Of a stretch of DNA of 10,281 bases, positions 1 to 5,934 are shown piece after piece. How positions within the stretch are numbered: position 1 is the stretch's first letter; each line of letters begins with the position of its first letter. This stretch comes from Pseudomonadota bacterium (GTDB lineage Bacteria; Pseudomonadota; Gammaproteobacteria; Xanthomonadales; Xanthomonadaceae), in assembly GCA_023457475.1 (NCBI GenBank), contig JAEWLO010000207.1:1-10281 (forward strand). Direction: 5' to 3'. Made by a program: the position numbers and the translations under genes. The notes under the pieces were generated by a model that was given only the letters and a program-made list of their open reading frames with translations, was not told the origin of the DNA and made no database searches.

Positions 1-22
1 GCCGGCCAACGGCCGGCGCTAC
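1..22 (-). repeat. SMAG stem-loop, copy 1, minus-oriented
   Basis: Read on the minus strand this is GTAG, one C, then GCCGGCC, loop GTT, GGCCGGC: a perfect 7-bp GC-only stem. It is the left half of an inverted dimer with the element at 32-54. The window edge cuts its outer flank. Confidence 0.8.
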
Positions 23-31
23 CGCCGCGGG

Positions 32-54
32 GTAGGGTCGGTTGCCAAACGACC
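32..54 (+). repeat. SMAG stem-loop, copy 1, plus-oriented
   Basis: GTAG at 32-35 is followed by GGTCG/CGACC (36-40 and 50-54), a G-A mismatch, then TT/AA around a GCC loop. It is the partner of the minus-oriented element at 1-22, with 9 bases between the two GTAG heads. Confidence 0.7.
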
Positions 55-67
55 GCCGATAGGCGTT

Positions 68-103
68 CAACGTTCGGTGACGCCGTGAAATGACCGAACG
101 TTG
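68..103. repeat. 11-bp inverted repeat in copy 1
   Basis: CAACGTTCGGT (68-78) and ACCGAACGTTG (93-103) are perfect reverse complements separated by 14 bases. A competing stem GGCGT/ACGCC (62-66 with 80-84) overlaps the left arm, so two mutually exclusive hairpins are possible. No U-run follows, so it is not a standard intrinsic terminator on either strand. Confidence 0.7.
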
Positions 104-116
104 CCGTACCGCATGG

Positions 117-138
117 GCCGGCCAACGGCCGGCGCTAC
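117..138 (-). repeat. SMAG stem-loop, copy 2, minus-oriented
   Basis: Identical stem and loop to the element at 1-22 (GCCGGCC, AAC, GGCCGGC, then CTAC on the plus strand). Confidence 0.8.
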
Positions 139-151
139 CGGCTACGGCGCG

Positions 152-174
152 GTAGGGTCGGTTCCCGAACGACC
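152..174 (+). repeat. SMAG stem-loop, copy 2, plus-oriented
   Basis: GTAG at 152-155, then GGTC, a bulged G, GTTC, loop CC, GAAC, GACC. The inner stem differs from copy 1 (positions 41-49) but still pairs, which suggests that structure rather than sequence is kept. Confidence 0.7.
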
Positions 175-220
175 GCCGATGGATCTTCAACGTTCGGTGA
201 CGCCGCGCAATGATCCAAGA

Positions 221-1528
221 TCACGCTTCCTTCCGCGGCAACAGATAAATCACCCCGCCCACCGCAAACGCGATCCCGGCCGCCGCGATGTTCTGCCAGC
301 TTGCACTGGCAAACAACGCCAGGCACAGCAGCAGCGCCAGCACCGGAATCACCGGCCCGCCCGGCAGCTTCAACGCCCCCGGCCGGTTGCCATACCGCCG
401 CGCCAGCACCAGCACCGCCGCCGCCGTGCCGATGTACGCGAACAACCGTGTGGTCATCGACAGCAGCGCCAGCTGCACGAACGAGCCCGACAGCGCCAGC
501 ACCAGCGCGATCAACCCCTGGGTGATGATCGCCACCGCCGGCGTGCGGAAGCGCGGATGCACCTGCGCCAGCACCCTCGGCCCATACCCATCGCGGGCCA
601 GCGCGAACAGGAAGCGCGGCCCCATCATCATCGTGTTGCTGTTGGTGCCCAGGATCGAGATCGTCGCGCCCACGGTCAGGATCAGCGCCAGTGCCTCCCC
701 CCCGAAGCCCGCCGCCGCATCCGCCAGCGGCGTCGCCGAGCTGGCCAGACCCGGCAGGGTGCCCTGTGCGATGAACTGCACCGCACCGTAGATCACCGTC
801 ACGGTCACGATCATCGTGATCAGCGCGAACGGAATATCGCGCTTCGGGTTGCGGTATTCGCCCGCCGCCGCCGGAATGTTCTCGAAGCCCGCATAGGCAT
901 ACAGCAGCAGCAACGCCGCCTCGCCCATGCGCTGCAGGTCGTGCGGGTCGGGTCGCTGGCCGGAGAAGGCCAGGTCCGCGTCCACGTAGAACGCACCGAT
1001 CGCCACGAACAGCACCAGCGGCACCAGCTTGCCCACCACCAGCACGATGCCGGTGCGGGCCGCCGAGCGCACGCCGACCACGTTCACCGCAGTGAGGAAG
1101 CCCAGCGAAACCACGATCACCACCACCCGGCCCAGGTCGTGCCCCGCCCACGGCCAGAACCGCGCCACCGCGTCGGCCAGCGCATTGCTCAGCGCCGCGG
1201 CCGAACTGATCCGGGTCAGCCAGATCATCCAGCCGATCTCGAAGCCCGCGAACCGCCCGAACGCCTCGCGCGCATACAGGTAGCTGCCGCCCGGTTCGTC
1301 GAAGTAGCTCGCCGCCTGCGCGTAGCACAGCACCAGCAGCGCCACCACGATGCCCGCGGCGACCACGCCCCACAGGCTGAACGGCCCGAGCAGCAGTACG
1401 GTGGCCGCCGGCAGCAGATAGATACCGCTGCCGATTACATCGTTGATCGACAGCCCGACGATCTGCCAGCGGCTGACCGCCCGGTCGAGCTGCGGTTCGT
1501 CCGGCGGGTAGCGGGACGGCGTGGTCAT
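221..1528 (-). CDS. APC-superfamily amino acid permease
   Basis: A 435-residue inner-membrane transporter of the amino acid-polyamine-organocation superfamily, likely bringing in an amino acid with a proton or by exchange. About twelve hydrophobic segments can be read. The substrate-site loop of helix 1 is GSGIY (residues 33-37); a conserved PGGSYLY stretch follows near 79-85; a GFENIP segment before an ENP-like EYRNPKRDIP stretch matches helix 6 and the loop after it. The start is set at the ATG whose first base is 1528, because it overlaps the stop of the upstream gene as ATGA, the usual sign of translational coupling; an earlier in-frame start at 1558 would add ten residues inside the upstream gene. 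It is the last gene of the minus-strand set. Substrate is not readable from sequence; context suggests L-Glu, L-Ala or another murein-derived amino acid. Family sure, substrate unknown. Confidence 0.93.
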   Translation of the reverse strand: MTTPSRYPPDEPQLDRAVSRWQIVGLSINDVIGSGIYLLPAATVLLLGPFSLWGVVAAGIVVALLVLCYAQAASYFDEPGGSYLYAREAFGRFAGFEIGWMIWLTRISSAAALSNALADAVARFWPWAGHDLGRVVVIVVSLGFLTAVNVVGVRSAARTGIVLVVGKLVPLVLFVAIGAFYVDADLAFSGQRPDPHDLQRMGEAALLLLYAYAGFENIPAAAGEYRNPKRDIPFALITMIVTVTVIYGAVQFIAQGTLPGLASSATPLADAAAGFGGEALALILTVGATISILGTNSNTMMMGPRFLFALARDGYGPRVLAQVHPRFRTPAVAIITQGLIALVLALSGSFVQLALLSMTTRLFAYIGTAAAVLVLARRYGNRPGALKLPGGPVIPVLALLLCLALFASASWQNIAAAGIAFAVGGVIYLLPRKEA

Positions 1529-2280
1529 GGCGAGGCCTTCAGCGCGGGCAGCTGCCATGCCGTCTGCAGGCGTGCGTACTCGTCCTGGGGCAGCAGCACG
1601 AAGCGCGGCTTCGCCGCCGGCGACAGCCAGCCCAGCAGCGTGGTCATGTGCGGGGCCTCCATCGCCGTGCAGCCCGAGGTCGCCTCACCGGGGGTACGCC
1701 ACAGGTGCGCGAAGATGCAGCTGCCCGCGCGCGGCACCGCCTTCGGATTGTGTTCGATCACGAAGCCCTCGCGGTAGCGCACATCGCCCGCGTTGTGCAG
1801 GTCCAGCCGCATCGGCTCGGTGGAACCTTCCACCGCCTCCGCGCCGACCACCTCCGCATCCACGATGCGGTTGTAGAACGTCGAATCCGGCACATCCATG
1901 CAGTAGCTGCTCTCCTGCATCGGCAGGTAGGGCAGGGTGGTGTTCGCCTTGTCCCCATAGCCGAACGCCTCGCCGATCGCGAAGATCCCGGCCGGGCTGC
2001 GGCCATCCCCTTCCACCTTCTGCGGCGCGTCCTTCTGGGCCGGGTGAAGCCCGATGCCCCAGGCGCTGCCACTGCGGCCCACCGCCACGGTGAAGGCCTC
2101 GCCCTGCGGCCGCCAGCCGGTTTCGGTGCGCGCATAGGCCTGCAGCGTGCCCTCGGTGGCATTCCAGTCCGCCGTGGTCACCACCACCAGCTGGGTGGTG
2201 CCGTCCAGCGGGGCGGCGCAGAGCGGCAGCGCGCAGGCGATCAGAACGGTGGCAACGGCGGAACGCAGCAACGGCAGCAT
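1525..2280 (-). CDS. Exported YkuD-fold L,D-transpeptidase-like protein
   Basis: A 251-residue exported protein with the catalytic signature of YkuD (L,D-transpeptidase) domains: His192 in IFAHLW and Cys204 in TSGCTAM, with GDGRSPAG (91-98) at the usual upstream place. YkuD enzymes act on murein stem peptides in the periplasm, making 3-3 crosslinks, attaching proteins, or acting as L,D-carboxypeptidases or amidases (Csd6 and DpaA are examples). A hydrophobic N-terminus of about 23 residues is a signal peptide, most simply cut after CAA; a possible lipobox LIAC (13-16) makes a lipoprotein conceivable. The start at 2280 is chosen for its GGAG ribosome site six bases upstream; an ATG at 2295 overlaps the regulator stop but has no clear site. 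It starts 14 bases after the regulator and overlaps the permease by 4. Its neighbours favour a murein-peptide trimming role; this is inferred. Confidence 0.85.
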   Translation of the reverse strand: MLPLLRSAVATVLIACALPLCAAPLDGTTQLVVVTTADWNATEGTLQAYARTETGWRPQGEAFTVAVGRSGSAWGIGLHPAQKDAPQKVEGDGRSPAGIFAIGEAFGYGDKANTTLPYLPMQESSYCMDVPDSTFYNRIVDAEVVGAEAVEGSTEPMRLDLHNAGDVRYREGFVIEHNPKAVPRAGSCIFAHLWRTPGEATSGCTAMEAPHMTTLLGWLSPAAKPRFVLLPQDEYARLQTAWQLPALKASP

Positions 2281-2286
2281 CGTCAA

Positions 2287-2290
2287 CTCC
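2287..2290 (-). promoter_or_regulatory. Ribosome binding site deciding the YkuD gene start
   Basis: On the minus strand GGAG lies six bases before the ATG at 2280. The alternative ATG at 2295, which overlaps the regulator stop as TGATG, lacks such a site, so the shorter protein with an N-terminal signal peptide is preferred. Confidence 0.6.
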
Positions 2291-2294
2291 AGCA

Positions 2295-3143
2295 TCAGGT
2301 GTCGATCAGGTGTTCGATCCGCTCCAGGTTCACCCCCAGCTGGCGGTGCCGGTCGGGGTTGGCATGGCAGAGCAGCACGAACAGGAAGTCCAGCAGTGAC
2401 TGCAAGGCTGAACGGTACAACAGTTGCGCCATGGCCGGGGCGGGGTCGTACGCGCACACCACCAGCGCCGCGTCCGCGTGTGCGCGCAGCGGGTTCGCAC
2501 TGTGCCGGGTGATCGACACCACCTGCCCGCCCATGTCCTGGAACTGGCGCGAGAGCTGGTACAGCTGCGGCAGCTTGCCGAATTCGGAAAACACCAGCAG
2601 CACATCGCCCGGCCGCACCGCGGACAGGTTGGCCATCATCAGGATCGGGTCGGCGTGATGCACGGTGAGCATGCCCAGCAGCGACAGCCGCATCGCGAAT
2701 TCGCGCGCATACAGCCCGTCATCGCCCAGTCCGTAGACGAACACCTTGGGCGCGGCATCCAGCAGCGCCACGATCCGCTCCACGTCCCCCTGTGCGTTGG
2801 CCACGCGGGTTTCCTCGTCCGCGCCCAGCCGGCTCTGGCGCAGGCGCTCGCCCAGCTGGGCATAGCCGTTGCCGGGCTCGGCCGCCGGCGGGTTCGCCTG
2901 CGGGTCGTTGCCGGCCCGCGCCACCGCCTGGCCCACCGAGTACTTCAGGTCCGGGTAGCCCTTGAAGCCCAGCTTCTGGCTGAACTTCACCACGCTGGAC
3001 TGGCTGATTCCCAGCGCGCTGGCCAGCTGCTGCGAGGAATAGTCGCGCAGCAGGTGCGCGTTCTCGAGGATGAAATCGGCGATGCGGCGTTCAATCGCCG
3101 ACATCTGGTCGCGTTCGGAGCGGATTTTGAGGAGTGGGGGCAT
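2295..3143 (-). CDS. RpiR/MurR-family transcriptional regulator (HTH + SIS)
   Basis: A 282-residue regulator with the two-domain layout of the RpiR family. The N-terminal helix-turn-helix spans about 10-75, with core LASALGISQSSVVKF then KLGFKGYPDLK (about 40-67), the family's typical pattern. The SIS (sugar isomerase) domain spans about 132-230 and normally binds a phosphosugar; E. coli MurR, which senses MurNAc-6-phosphate, belongs here. In this protein the usual phosphosugar loops look degraded: GLGDDG (138-143) lacks the expected serine and FSEFGKL (185-191) lacks the SG-T pattern, so the ligand may differ. The ATG at 3143 is used; a TTG at 3188 would translate a repeat hairpin and is rejected. 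The ribosome site is weak. It lies between epimerase and YkuD genes and is the obvious candidate regulator of the locus, perhaps through the dyads at 5831-5874. Confidence 0.9.
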   Translation of the reverse strand: MPPLLKIRSERDQMSAIERRIADFILENAHLLRDYSSQQLASALGISQSSVVKFSQKLGFKGYPDLKYSVGQAVARAGNDPQANPPAAEPGNGYAQLGERLRQSRLGADEETRVANAQGDVERIVALLDAAPKVFVYGLGDDGLYAREFAMRLSLLGMLTVHHADPILMMANLSAVRPGDVLLVFSEFGKLPQLYQLSRQFQDMGGQVVSITRHSANPLRAHADAALVVCAYDPAPAMAQLLYRSALQSLLDFLFVLLCHANPDRHRQLGVNLERIEHLIDT

Positions 3144-3156
3144 TTCAACATCCGAC

Positions 3157-3179
3157 GTAGAGCCACGCCCTGCGTGGCT
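3157..3179 (+). repeat. SMAG stem-loop inside the operon, upstream of the regulator
   Basis: GTAG at 3157-3160 is followed by AGCCACGC (3161-3168), loop CCT, GCGTGGCT (3172-3179): a perfect 8-bp stem. It fills the only sizeable gap (3144-3215) of the minus-strand set, after the epimerase stop and 13 bases before the regulator start codon. In the transcript it would form an 8-bp hairpin able to stall decay or processing, or to lower read-through into the regulator. No U-run follows it on the minus strand. Confidence 0.85.
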
Positions 3180-3215
3180 TCGGAACAATGATCACCGCGA
3201 ACAGCAGTCACGGCG

Positions 3216-4322
3216 TTACCAGCGGGGCGGGGTGATTATCTCCAGTCCCTGAACCTCCGTAATGCCCAGTCCCGGCGCATCGCTGATGGTGATCTCCGAC
3301 TCGTTGAAATGCACGCCCCCCGTGACCGGGTTGAAGCGGCCCAGCGAGGGGCCGTCCAGGTCCACCTTGGTGATCACATCGCTCTTGGCCACCGCCAGGT
3401 GCACCGCCGCCGCCACGCTGATGCTCGATTCGATCATGCAGCCGATCATGCACGGCACGCCGTAGATCGCCGCGATGTCGGCAATGCGGATCGCGTTGCT
3501 CAACCCGCCGGTCTTCATCAGTTTGATGTTGATGATGTCCGCCGCGCGCTGCTGGATCAGGTCGAACACCTGCCCCGGATTGAACACGCTCTCATCGGCC
3601 ATCACCGGCGTGTTCACCCGGTCGGTCACGTACTTCAGCCCGCTGATGTCGGCGGCCTTCACCGGCTGCTCCAGCAGTTCCAGCACCACGCCCGCCTCCT
3701 CCAGCGTGCGCATCGCCTGCACCGCCTGCTTGGCCGTCCAGCCCTGGTTCGCATCCAGACGCAGCAGGGCGCGGCCCTGCACGGCGGCGTGGATCGCCTT
3801 CACCCGCTCCACGTCCAGGCCGATGTCCTTGCCCACCTTGATCTTCAGCGACTCGAAGCCCCGGTCGATCGCGGAAAGCGAGTCCGCCACCATCTTGTCG
3901 ATGTAGTCCACGCTGATGGTGATGTCGGTGGTGATCACCGGGTCGCCGCCGCCCAGCATCTGGTACAGCGGCGCGTCGTGCAGCTGCGCCCACAGGTCGT
4001 ACAGCGCGATCTCCACCGCCGCCTTGGCGCTGGTGTTGCGCTCCAGCGAACCCTGCACCAGCGCGCAGTTGCGGTTGAGGTTGGCCACGTCCTGCCCGAG
4101 CAGGCGCGGTTTGATGAAGCGGTCGATCGCCTCCACGATCGAGCCGTGCGTATCGCCGGTGATCACCGCCGTCGCCGGGGCCTCGCCATAGCCGATATGC
4201 CCGGTGTCGGTGCGCACCCGCACCACGATGTCCTCCACGGTATCCACCGTGCGCAGCGCGGTCTTGAACGGGGTTTTCAGGGGCACGCGCAGCATGCCCA
4301 GTTCGATATCGGTGATTTTCAT
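3216..4322 (-). CDS. ykfB: L-Ala-D/L-Glu epimerase (dipeptide epimerase)
   Basis: A 368-residue enolase-superfamily enzyme of the muconate lactonising subgroup that flips the second residue of a dipeptide, here most likely L-Ala-D-Glu to L-Ala-L-Glu, in the cytoplasm (no signal peptide). The catalytic set is complete: Lys160 and Lys162 in LKIKVG, metal ligands Asp190 (DANQGW), Glu218 (LLEQP) and Asp243 (ADES), general base Lys267 (INIKLMK), and Asp321/Asp323 in VDLDGP, which in the B. subtilis enzyme hold the dipeptide amino group. The N-terminal PFKTALRTV stretch with Arg24 matches my memory of B. subtilis YkfB and supports glutamate specificity, though related epimerases accept other dipeptides. 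The ATG at 4322 overlaps the endopeptidase stop as TGATG, so translation is probably coupled; a TTG at 4325 is less likely. E. coli calls the same function ycjG. Confidence 0.93.
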   Translation of the reverse strand: MKITDIELGMLRVPLKTPFKTALRTVDTVEDIVVRVRTDTGHIGYGEAPATAVITGDTHGSIVEAIDRFIKPRLLGQDVANLNRNCALVQGSLERNTSAKAAVEIALYDLWAQLHDAPLYQMLGGGDPVITTDITISVDYIDKMVADSLSAIDRGFESLKIKVGKDIGLDVERVKAIHAAVQGRALLRLDANQGWTAKQAVQAMRTLEEAGVVLELLEQPVKAADISGLKYVTDRVNTPVMADESVFNPGQVFDLIQQRAADIINIKLMKTGGLSNAIRIADIAAIYGVPCMIGCMIESSISVAAAVHLAVAKSDVITKVDLDGPSLGRFNPVTGGVHFNESEITISDAPGLGITEVQGLEIITPPRW

Positions 4323-5806
4323 CAAGGGGTCTTGGTGCGCATGCGTTGGATGTTGGTGATGCGGTCGATGTAGCTGGCGGTGTCGCTGGCCATCATCGGC
4401 TCCAGCGGAGTCACCGACACGCCGTTGAGGTGCGCCTGCACACGCGTGCCGTCCGGCCCGAACCAGCTGCCGCCGGCGGTGTCGTGGATCATCCAGGTGT
4501 TGCCGTTGAAGTGACCCAGGGTCAGCATCACGTGGCCCGGAATGTAGACCAGGTCGCCGGGTTGCAGGTTTTTCACCGCCTCCATGCGCTTGGCTTTGCC
4601 GTCTTTCGCGGTGAACGCAATGCGGTCCAGCGCCGGGCTCACCGCCTGCGCGCTGGTGTTGCGCGGCATCAGAATGCCGAAGCTGCGGTACACCTCGGAG
4701 ACGAAGCCGCTGCAGTCGCGGGTGTCATACGAATGGCCCCAGCCGTAGCGTTCGCCCAGGAACTTGAACGCCTGCCCGTACAGGGTGCGCGGGGTCAGTT
4801 CCAGGTAGTCGTCGCTGGTGTCCTGCGAGCGCGCGATCAGCGCCGGCACCAGTGCCAGCGAACCATCGTCGTTGCGCACCGGCAGCTGCACCACGTAGCT
4901 GGCGTGTGCCTGCTGGCCGTTCACCGGCTGCTGCAGCGGCCAGTCGGCCAGCAGCGGCAGGCGCACGCCCATGTCCAGCTGCAGGCGCGATACGCGCGGT
5001 TCTTCCGGGGTGAAGGTGGTGAACGCGGTGGCCCCGGTCACCACGCGGTACTGCGCCGGCGTGCCATAGCCCAGCACCGTCGCCTTGTCGCCCACGCCCA
5101 CATGGCGCTTTTCCACCCACGCCGTGTAGCGCTCGCTGGTGACGAACAGCCACTGCCCATCCGCGCTTTCATGCAGCACCGCCACCGCGTCGCCCGGGAA
5201 CAGCGCTGACTCCTGGAAGCGGTCAATATCGTTATCGCCCGTGCGGCTGAATACCCGCAGCGTCGTCGGGAACGTGCGCAGCGCCGCGCGGTGCACCACC
5301 AGCCCGTACTGCAGCGGGCGGCTGGCGGCGATGGCGTCGGTGCCGGCATTGGCGATGATCGCCGCGCGCTGTTCGGCGCTGATCGGCTGGCCGTCTGCGC
5401 CATACAGCGGTTTCTCGGGCCAGCGCGACAGGGCATCAAGGTCCGCTTTCACCTTGGCCCGGGTCAGCGCAGCCGGCAGCGCCGCCAGGTCGTGAATGGA
5501 CAGATCGTTTGCCCGCATGCGCGCGTTCTGCGCGTCGATGTCGGACCGGCTGAGCAGAATCCGGTCCGCCACGGTGAGGTCGAGCGCAGGCCTGCCCGCG
5601 CTGTCGTCCTGCTGATCTGACCAGAACTGCGGGGACAGGAACGAGTCGGTCAACCCAATGACATCGCCGTACCCCGAAAGCGGCCGCGCCTGCTCCTGCG
5701 CCCCCGCCGCCCCCGCGACGGTCAGCAACAGCGCCAGCGCCACCCCGCGCAACCGATCCCCGTAGTGACACGCCATGCGTGTCATCGACCCACTTCGAAT
5801 CCTCAC
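4322..5806 (-). CDS. Exported NlpC/P60 murein endopeptidase with SH3b domains
   Basis: A 494-residue secreted cysteine peptidase. The catalytic domain (about 340-480) shows Cys365 in RDCSGF, His425 in IPGHVM and a third polar residue His441 in MIHDT. In front lie an N-terminal stabilising region (about 40-160) and two SH3-like segments (about 165-235 and 240-330), the layout of YkfC-type enzymes that cut between D-Glu and the diamino acid in peptides with a free N-terminal L-Ala, releasing L-Ala-D-Glu. The signal peptide ends near AGA-Q37, after a long n-region. The start is a GTG at 5806, chosen for its AGGAGG site seven bases upstream; ATGs at 5785 and 5776 have no comparable site. It is first in the minus-strand set and overlaps the epimerase by one base, so product and next enzyme are made together. 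Exact bond specificity is inferred. Confidence 0.92.
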   Translation of the reverse strand: MRIRSGSMTRMACHYGDRLRGVALALLLTVAGAAGAQEQARPLSGYGDVIGLTDSFLSPQFWSDQQDDSAGRPALDLTVADRILLSRSDIDAQNARMRANDLSIHDLAALPAALTRAKVKADLDALSRWPEKPLYGADGQPISAEQRAAIIANAGTDAIAASRPLQYGLVVHRAALRTFPTTLRVFSRTGDNDIDRFQESALFPGDAVAVLHESADGQWLFVTSERYTAWVEKRHVGVGDKATVLGYGTPAQYRVVTGATAFTTFTPEEPRVSRLQLDMGVRLPLLADWPLQQPVNGQQAHASYVVQLPVRNDDGSLALVPALIARSQDTSDDYLELTPRTLYGQAFKFLGERYGWGHSYDTRDCSGFVSEVYRSFGILMPRNTSAQAVSPALDRIAFTAKDGKAKRMEAVKNLQPGDLVYIPGHVMLTLGHFNGNTWMIHDTAGGSWFGPDGTRVQAHLNGVSVTPLEPMMASDTASYIDRITNIQRMRTKTP

Positions 5807-5813
5807 GCGGCAA

Positions 5814-5819
5814 CCTCCT
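5814..5819 (-). promoter_or_regulatory. Strong Shine-Dalgarno fixing a GTG start
   Basis: AGGAGG on the minus strand, seven bases before the GTG at 5806. It is the best ribosome site in the window and decides the non-ATG start of the endopeptidase gene. Confidence 0.8.
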
Positions 5820-5830
5820 CGGAATCTCTT

Positions 5831-5874
5831 GGAATATTTATTCCTTTCGTCGCCGAAAGCAAGAATAAATTATT
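5831..5874. promoter_or_regulatory. Paired AT-rich dyads in divergent control region (candidate operator)
   Basis: Within the 128-base gap between the divergent genes, an AT-rich island in GC-rich DNA carries two dyads: GGAATA-TT-TATTCC (5831-5844) and AATAA-A-TTATT (5864-5874). Their centres are about 31 bases apart, roughly three helical turns, so one regulator dimer at each could sit on the same face. A further GGAAT lies at 5821. The left dyad is 25 bases upstream of the endopeptidase GTG, where a minus-strand -10 region would be expected (TAAATA is there, with a weak TTGCTT 16 bases before it). The right dyad overlaps the -35 of the plus-strand promoter candidate. The RpiR-type regulator of this locus is the natural binder; this is inferred. 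Confidence 0.45.
5836..5870. repeat. Nested inverted repeat linking the two dyads
   Basis: ATTTATTC-CTTTCG (5836-5849) pairs with CGAAAG and GAATAAAT (5854-5859 and 5863-5870), with a TCGC loop and a three-base CAA bulge on the right arm: 14 paired positions. It uses half of each AT-rich dyad, so either two operators or one large hairpin is possible. Confidence 0.6.
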
Positions 5875-5901
5875 GACCGCCTACCTGCCGCGTGTTACAC
5901 A
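5873..5901 (+). promoter_or_regulatory. Candidate sigma-70 promoter for transglutaminase-like gene
   Basis: TTGACC (5873-5878, five of six to the -35 consensus), a 17-base spacer, then TACACA (5896-5901, three of six to the -10 consensus). It would start transcription near 5908, leaving a leader of about 27 bases before the GTG at 5935. The -35 overlaps the right AT-rich dyad. The -10 is weak, so this is tentative. Confidence 0.35.
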
Positions 5902-5934
5902 GCGATTACCACCCGCACCTTGGGAAGTGTCGCC

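Larger units (their letters stand above)
1..216. repeat. Tandem array of GTAG-headed (SMAG-type) palindromic repeats
   Basis: Two diverged copies of a unit of about 116-120 bases lie head to tail, copy 1 at 1-116 and copy 2 from 117 to about 216, and the array probably continues to the left of the window. Each copy holds an inverted pair of GTAG stem-loops: one with its GTAG on the minus strand, stem GCCGGCC/GGCCGGC with loop AAC, and one with its GTAG on the plus strand, stem built on GGTC/GACC. GTAG-headed repetitive extragenic palindromes, often as inverted dimers, are typical of Stenotrophomonas. No gene is visible in this stretch. The array lies directly downstream of the permease stop codon, where such elements can act as mRNA 3'-end stabilisers or weak terminators; that role is inferred. 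Confidence 0.85.

Noticed and set aside
1..216. CRISPR array or insertion-sequence end
   Set aside because: There are only two long diverged units with internal GTAG palindromes, no regular short repeats with unique spacers, and no transposase fragment or target duplication.
101..1777. Plus-strand open frame of 558 codons over the permease and part of the YkuD gene
   Set aside because: It is antisense to a well-supported permease. Its product is Arg/His/Gln-rich low-complexity sequence, as expected for the complement of GC-rich codons, and it begins inside the repeat array.
2281..2457. Longer N-termini of the YkuD protein (starts at 2457 or 2295)
   Set aside because: They would place the signal peptide inside the protein and overlap the regulator gene. 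The ATG at 2280 has a GGAG site and begins directly at the signal peptide.
3144..3188. TTG start at 3188 extending the regulator by 15 residues
   Set aside because: The extension would be a translation of the SMAG hairpin. The ATG at 3143 gives the normal RpiR-family N-terminus.
2424..4373. Long plus-strand open frames opposite the regulator and epimerase
   Set aside because: Both are His/Arg/Gln-rich complements of genes with full family motifs on the minus strand, and no ribosome site or domain supports them.
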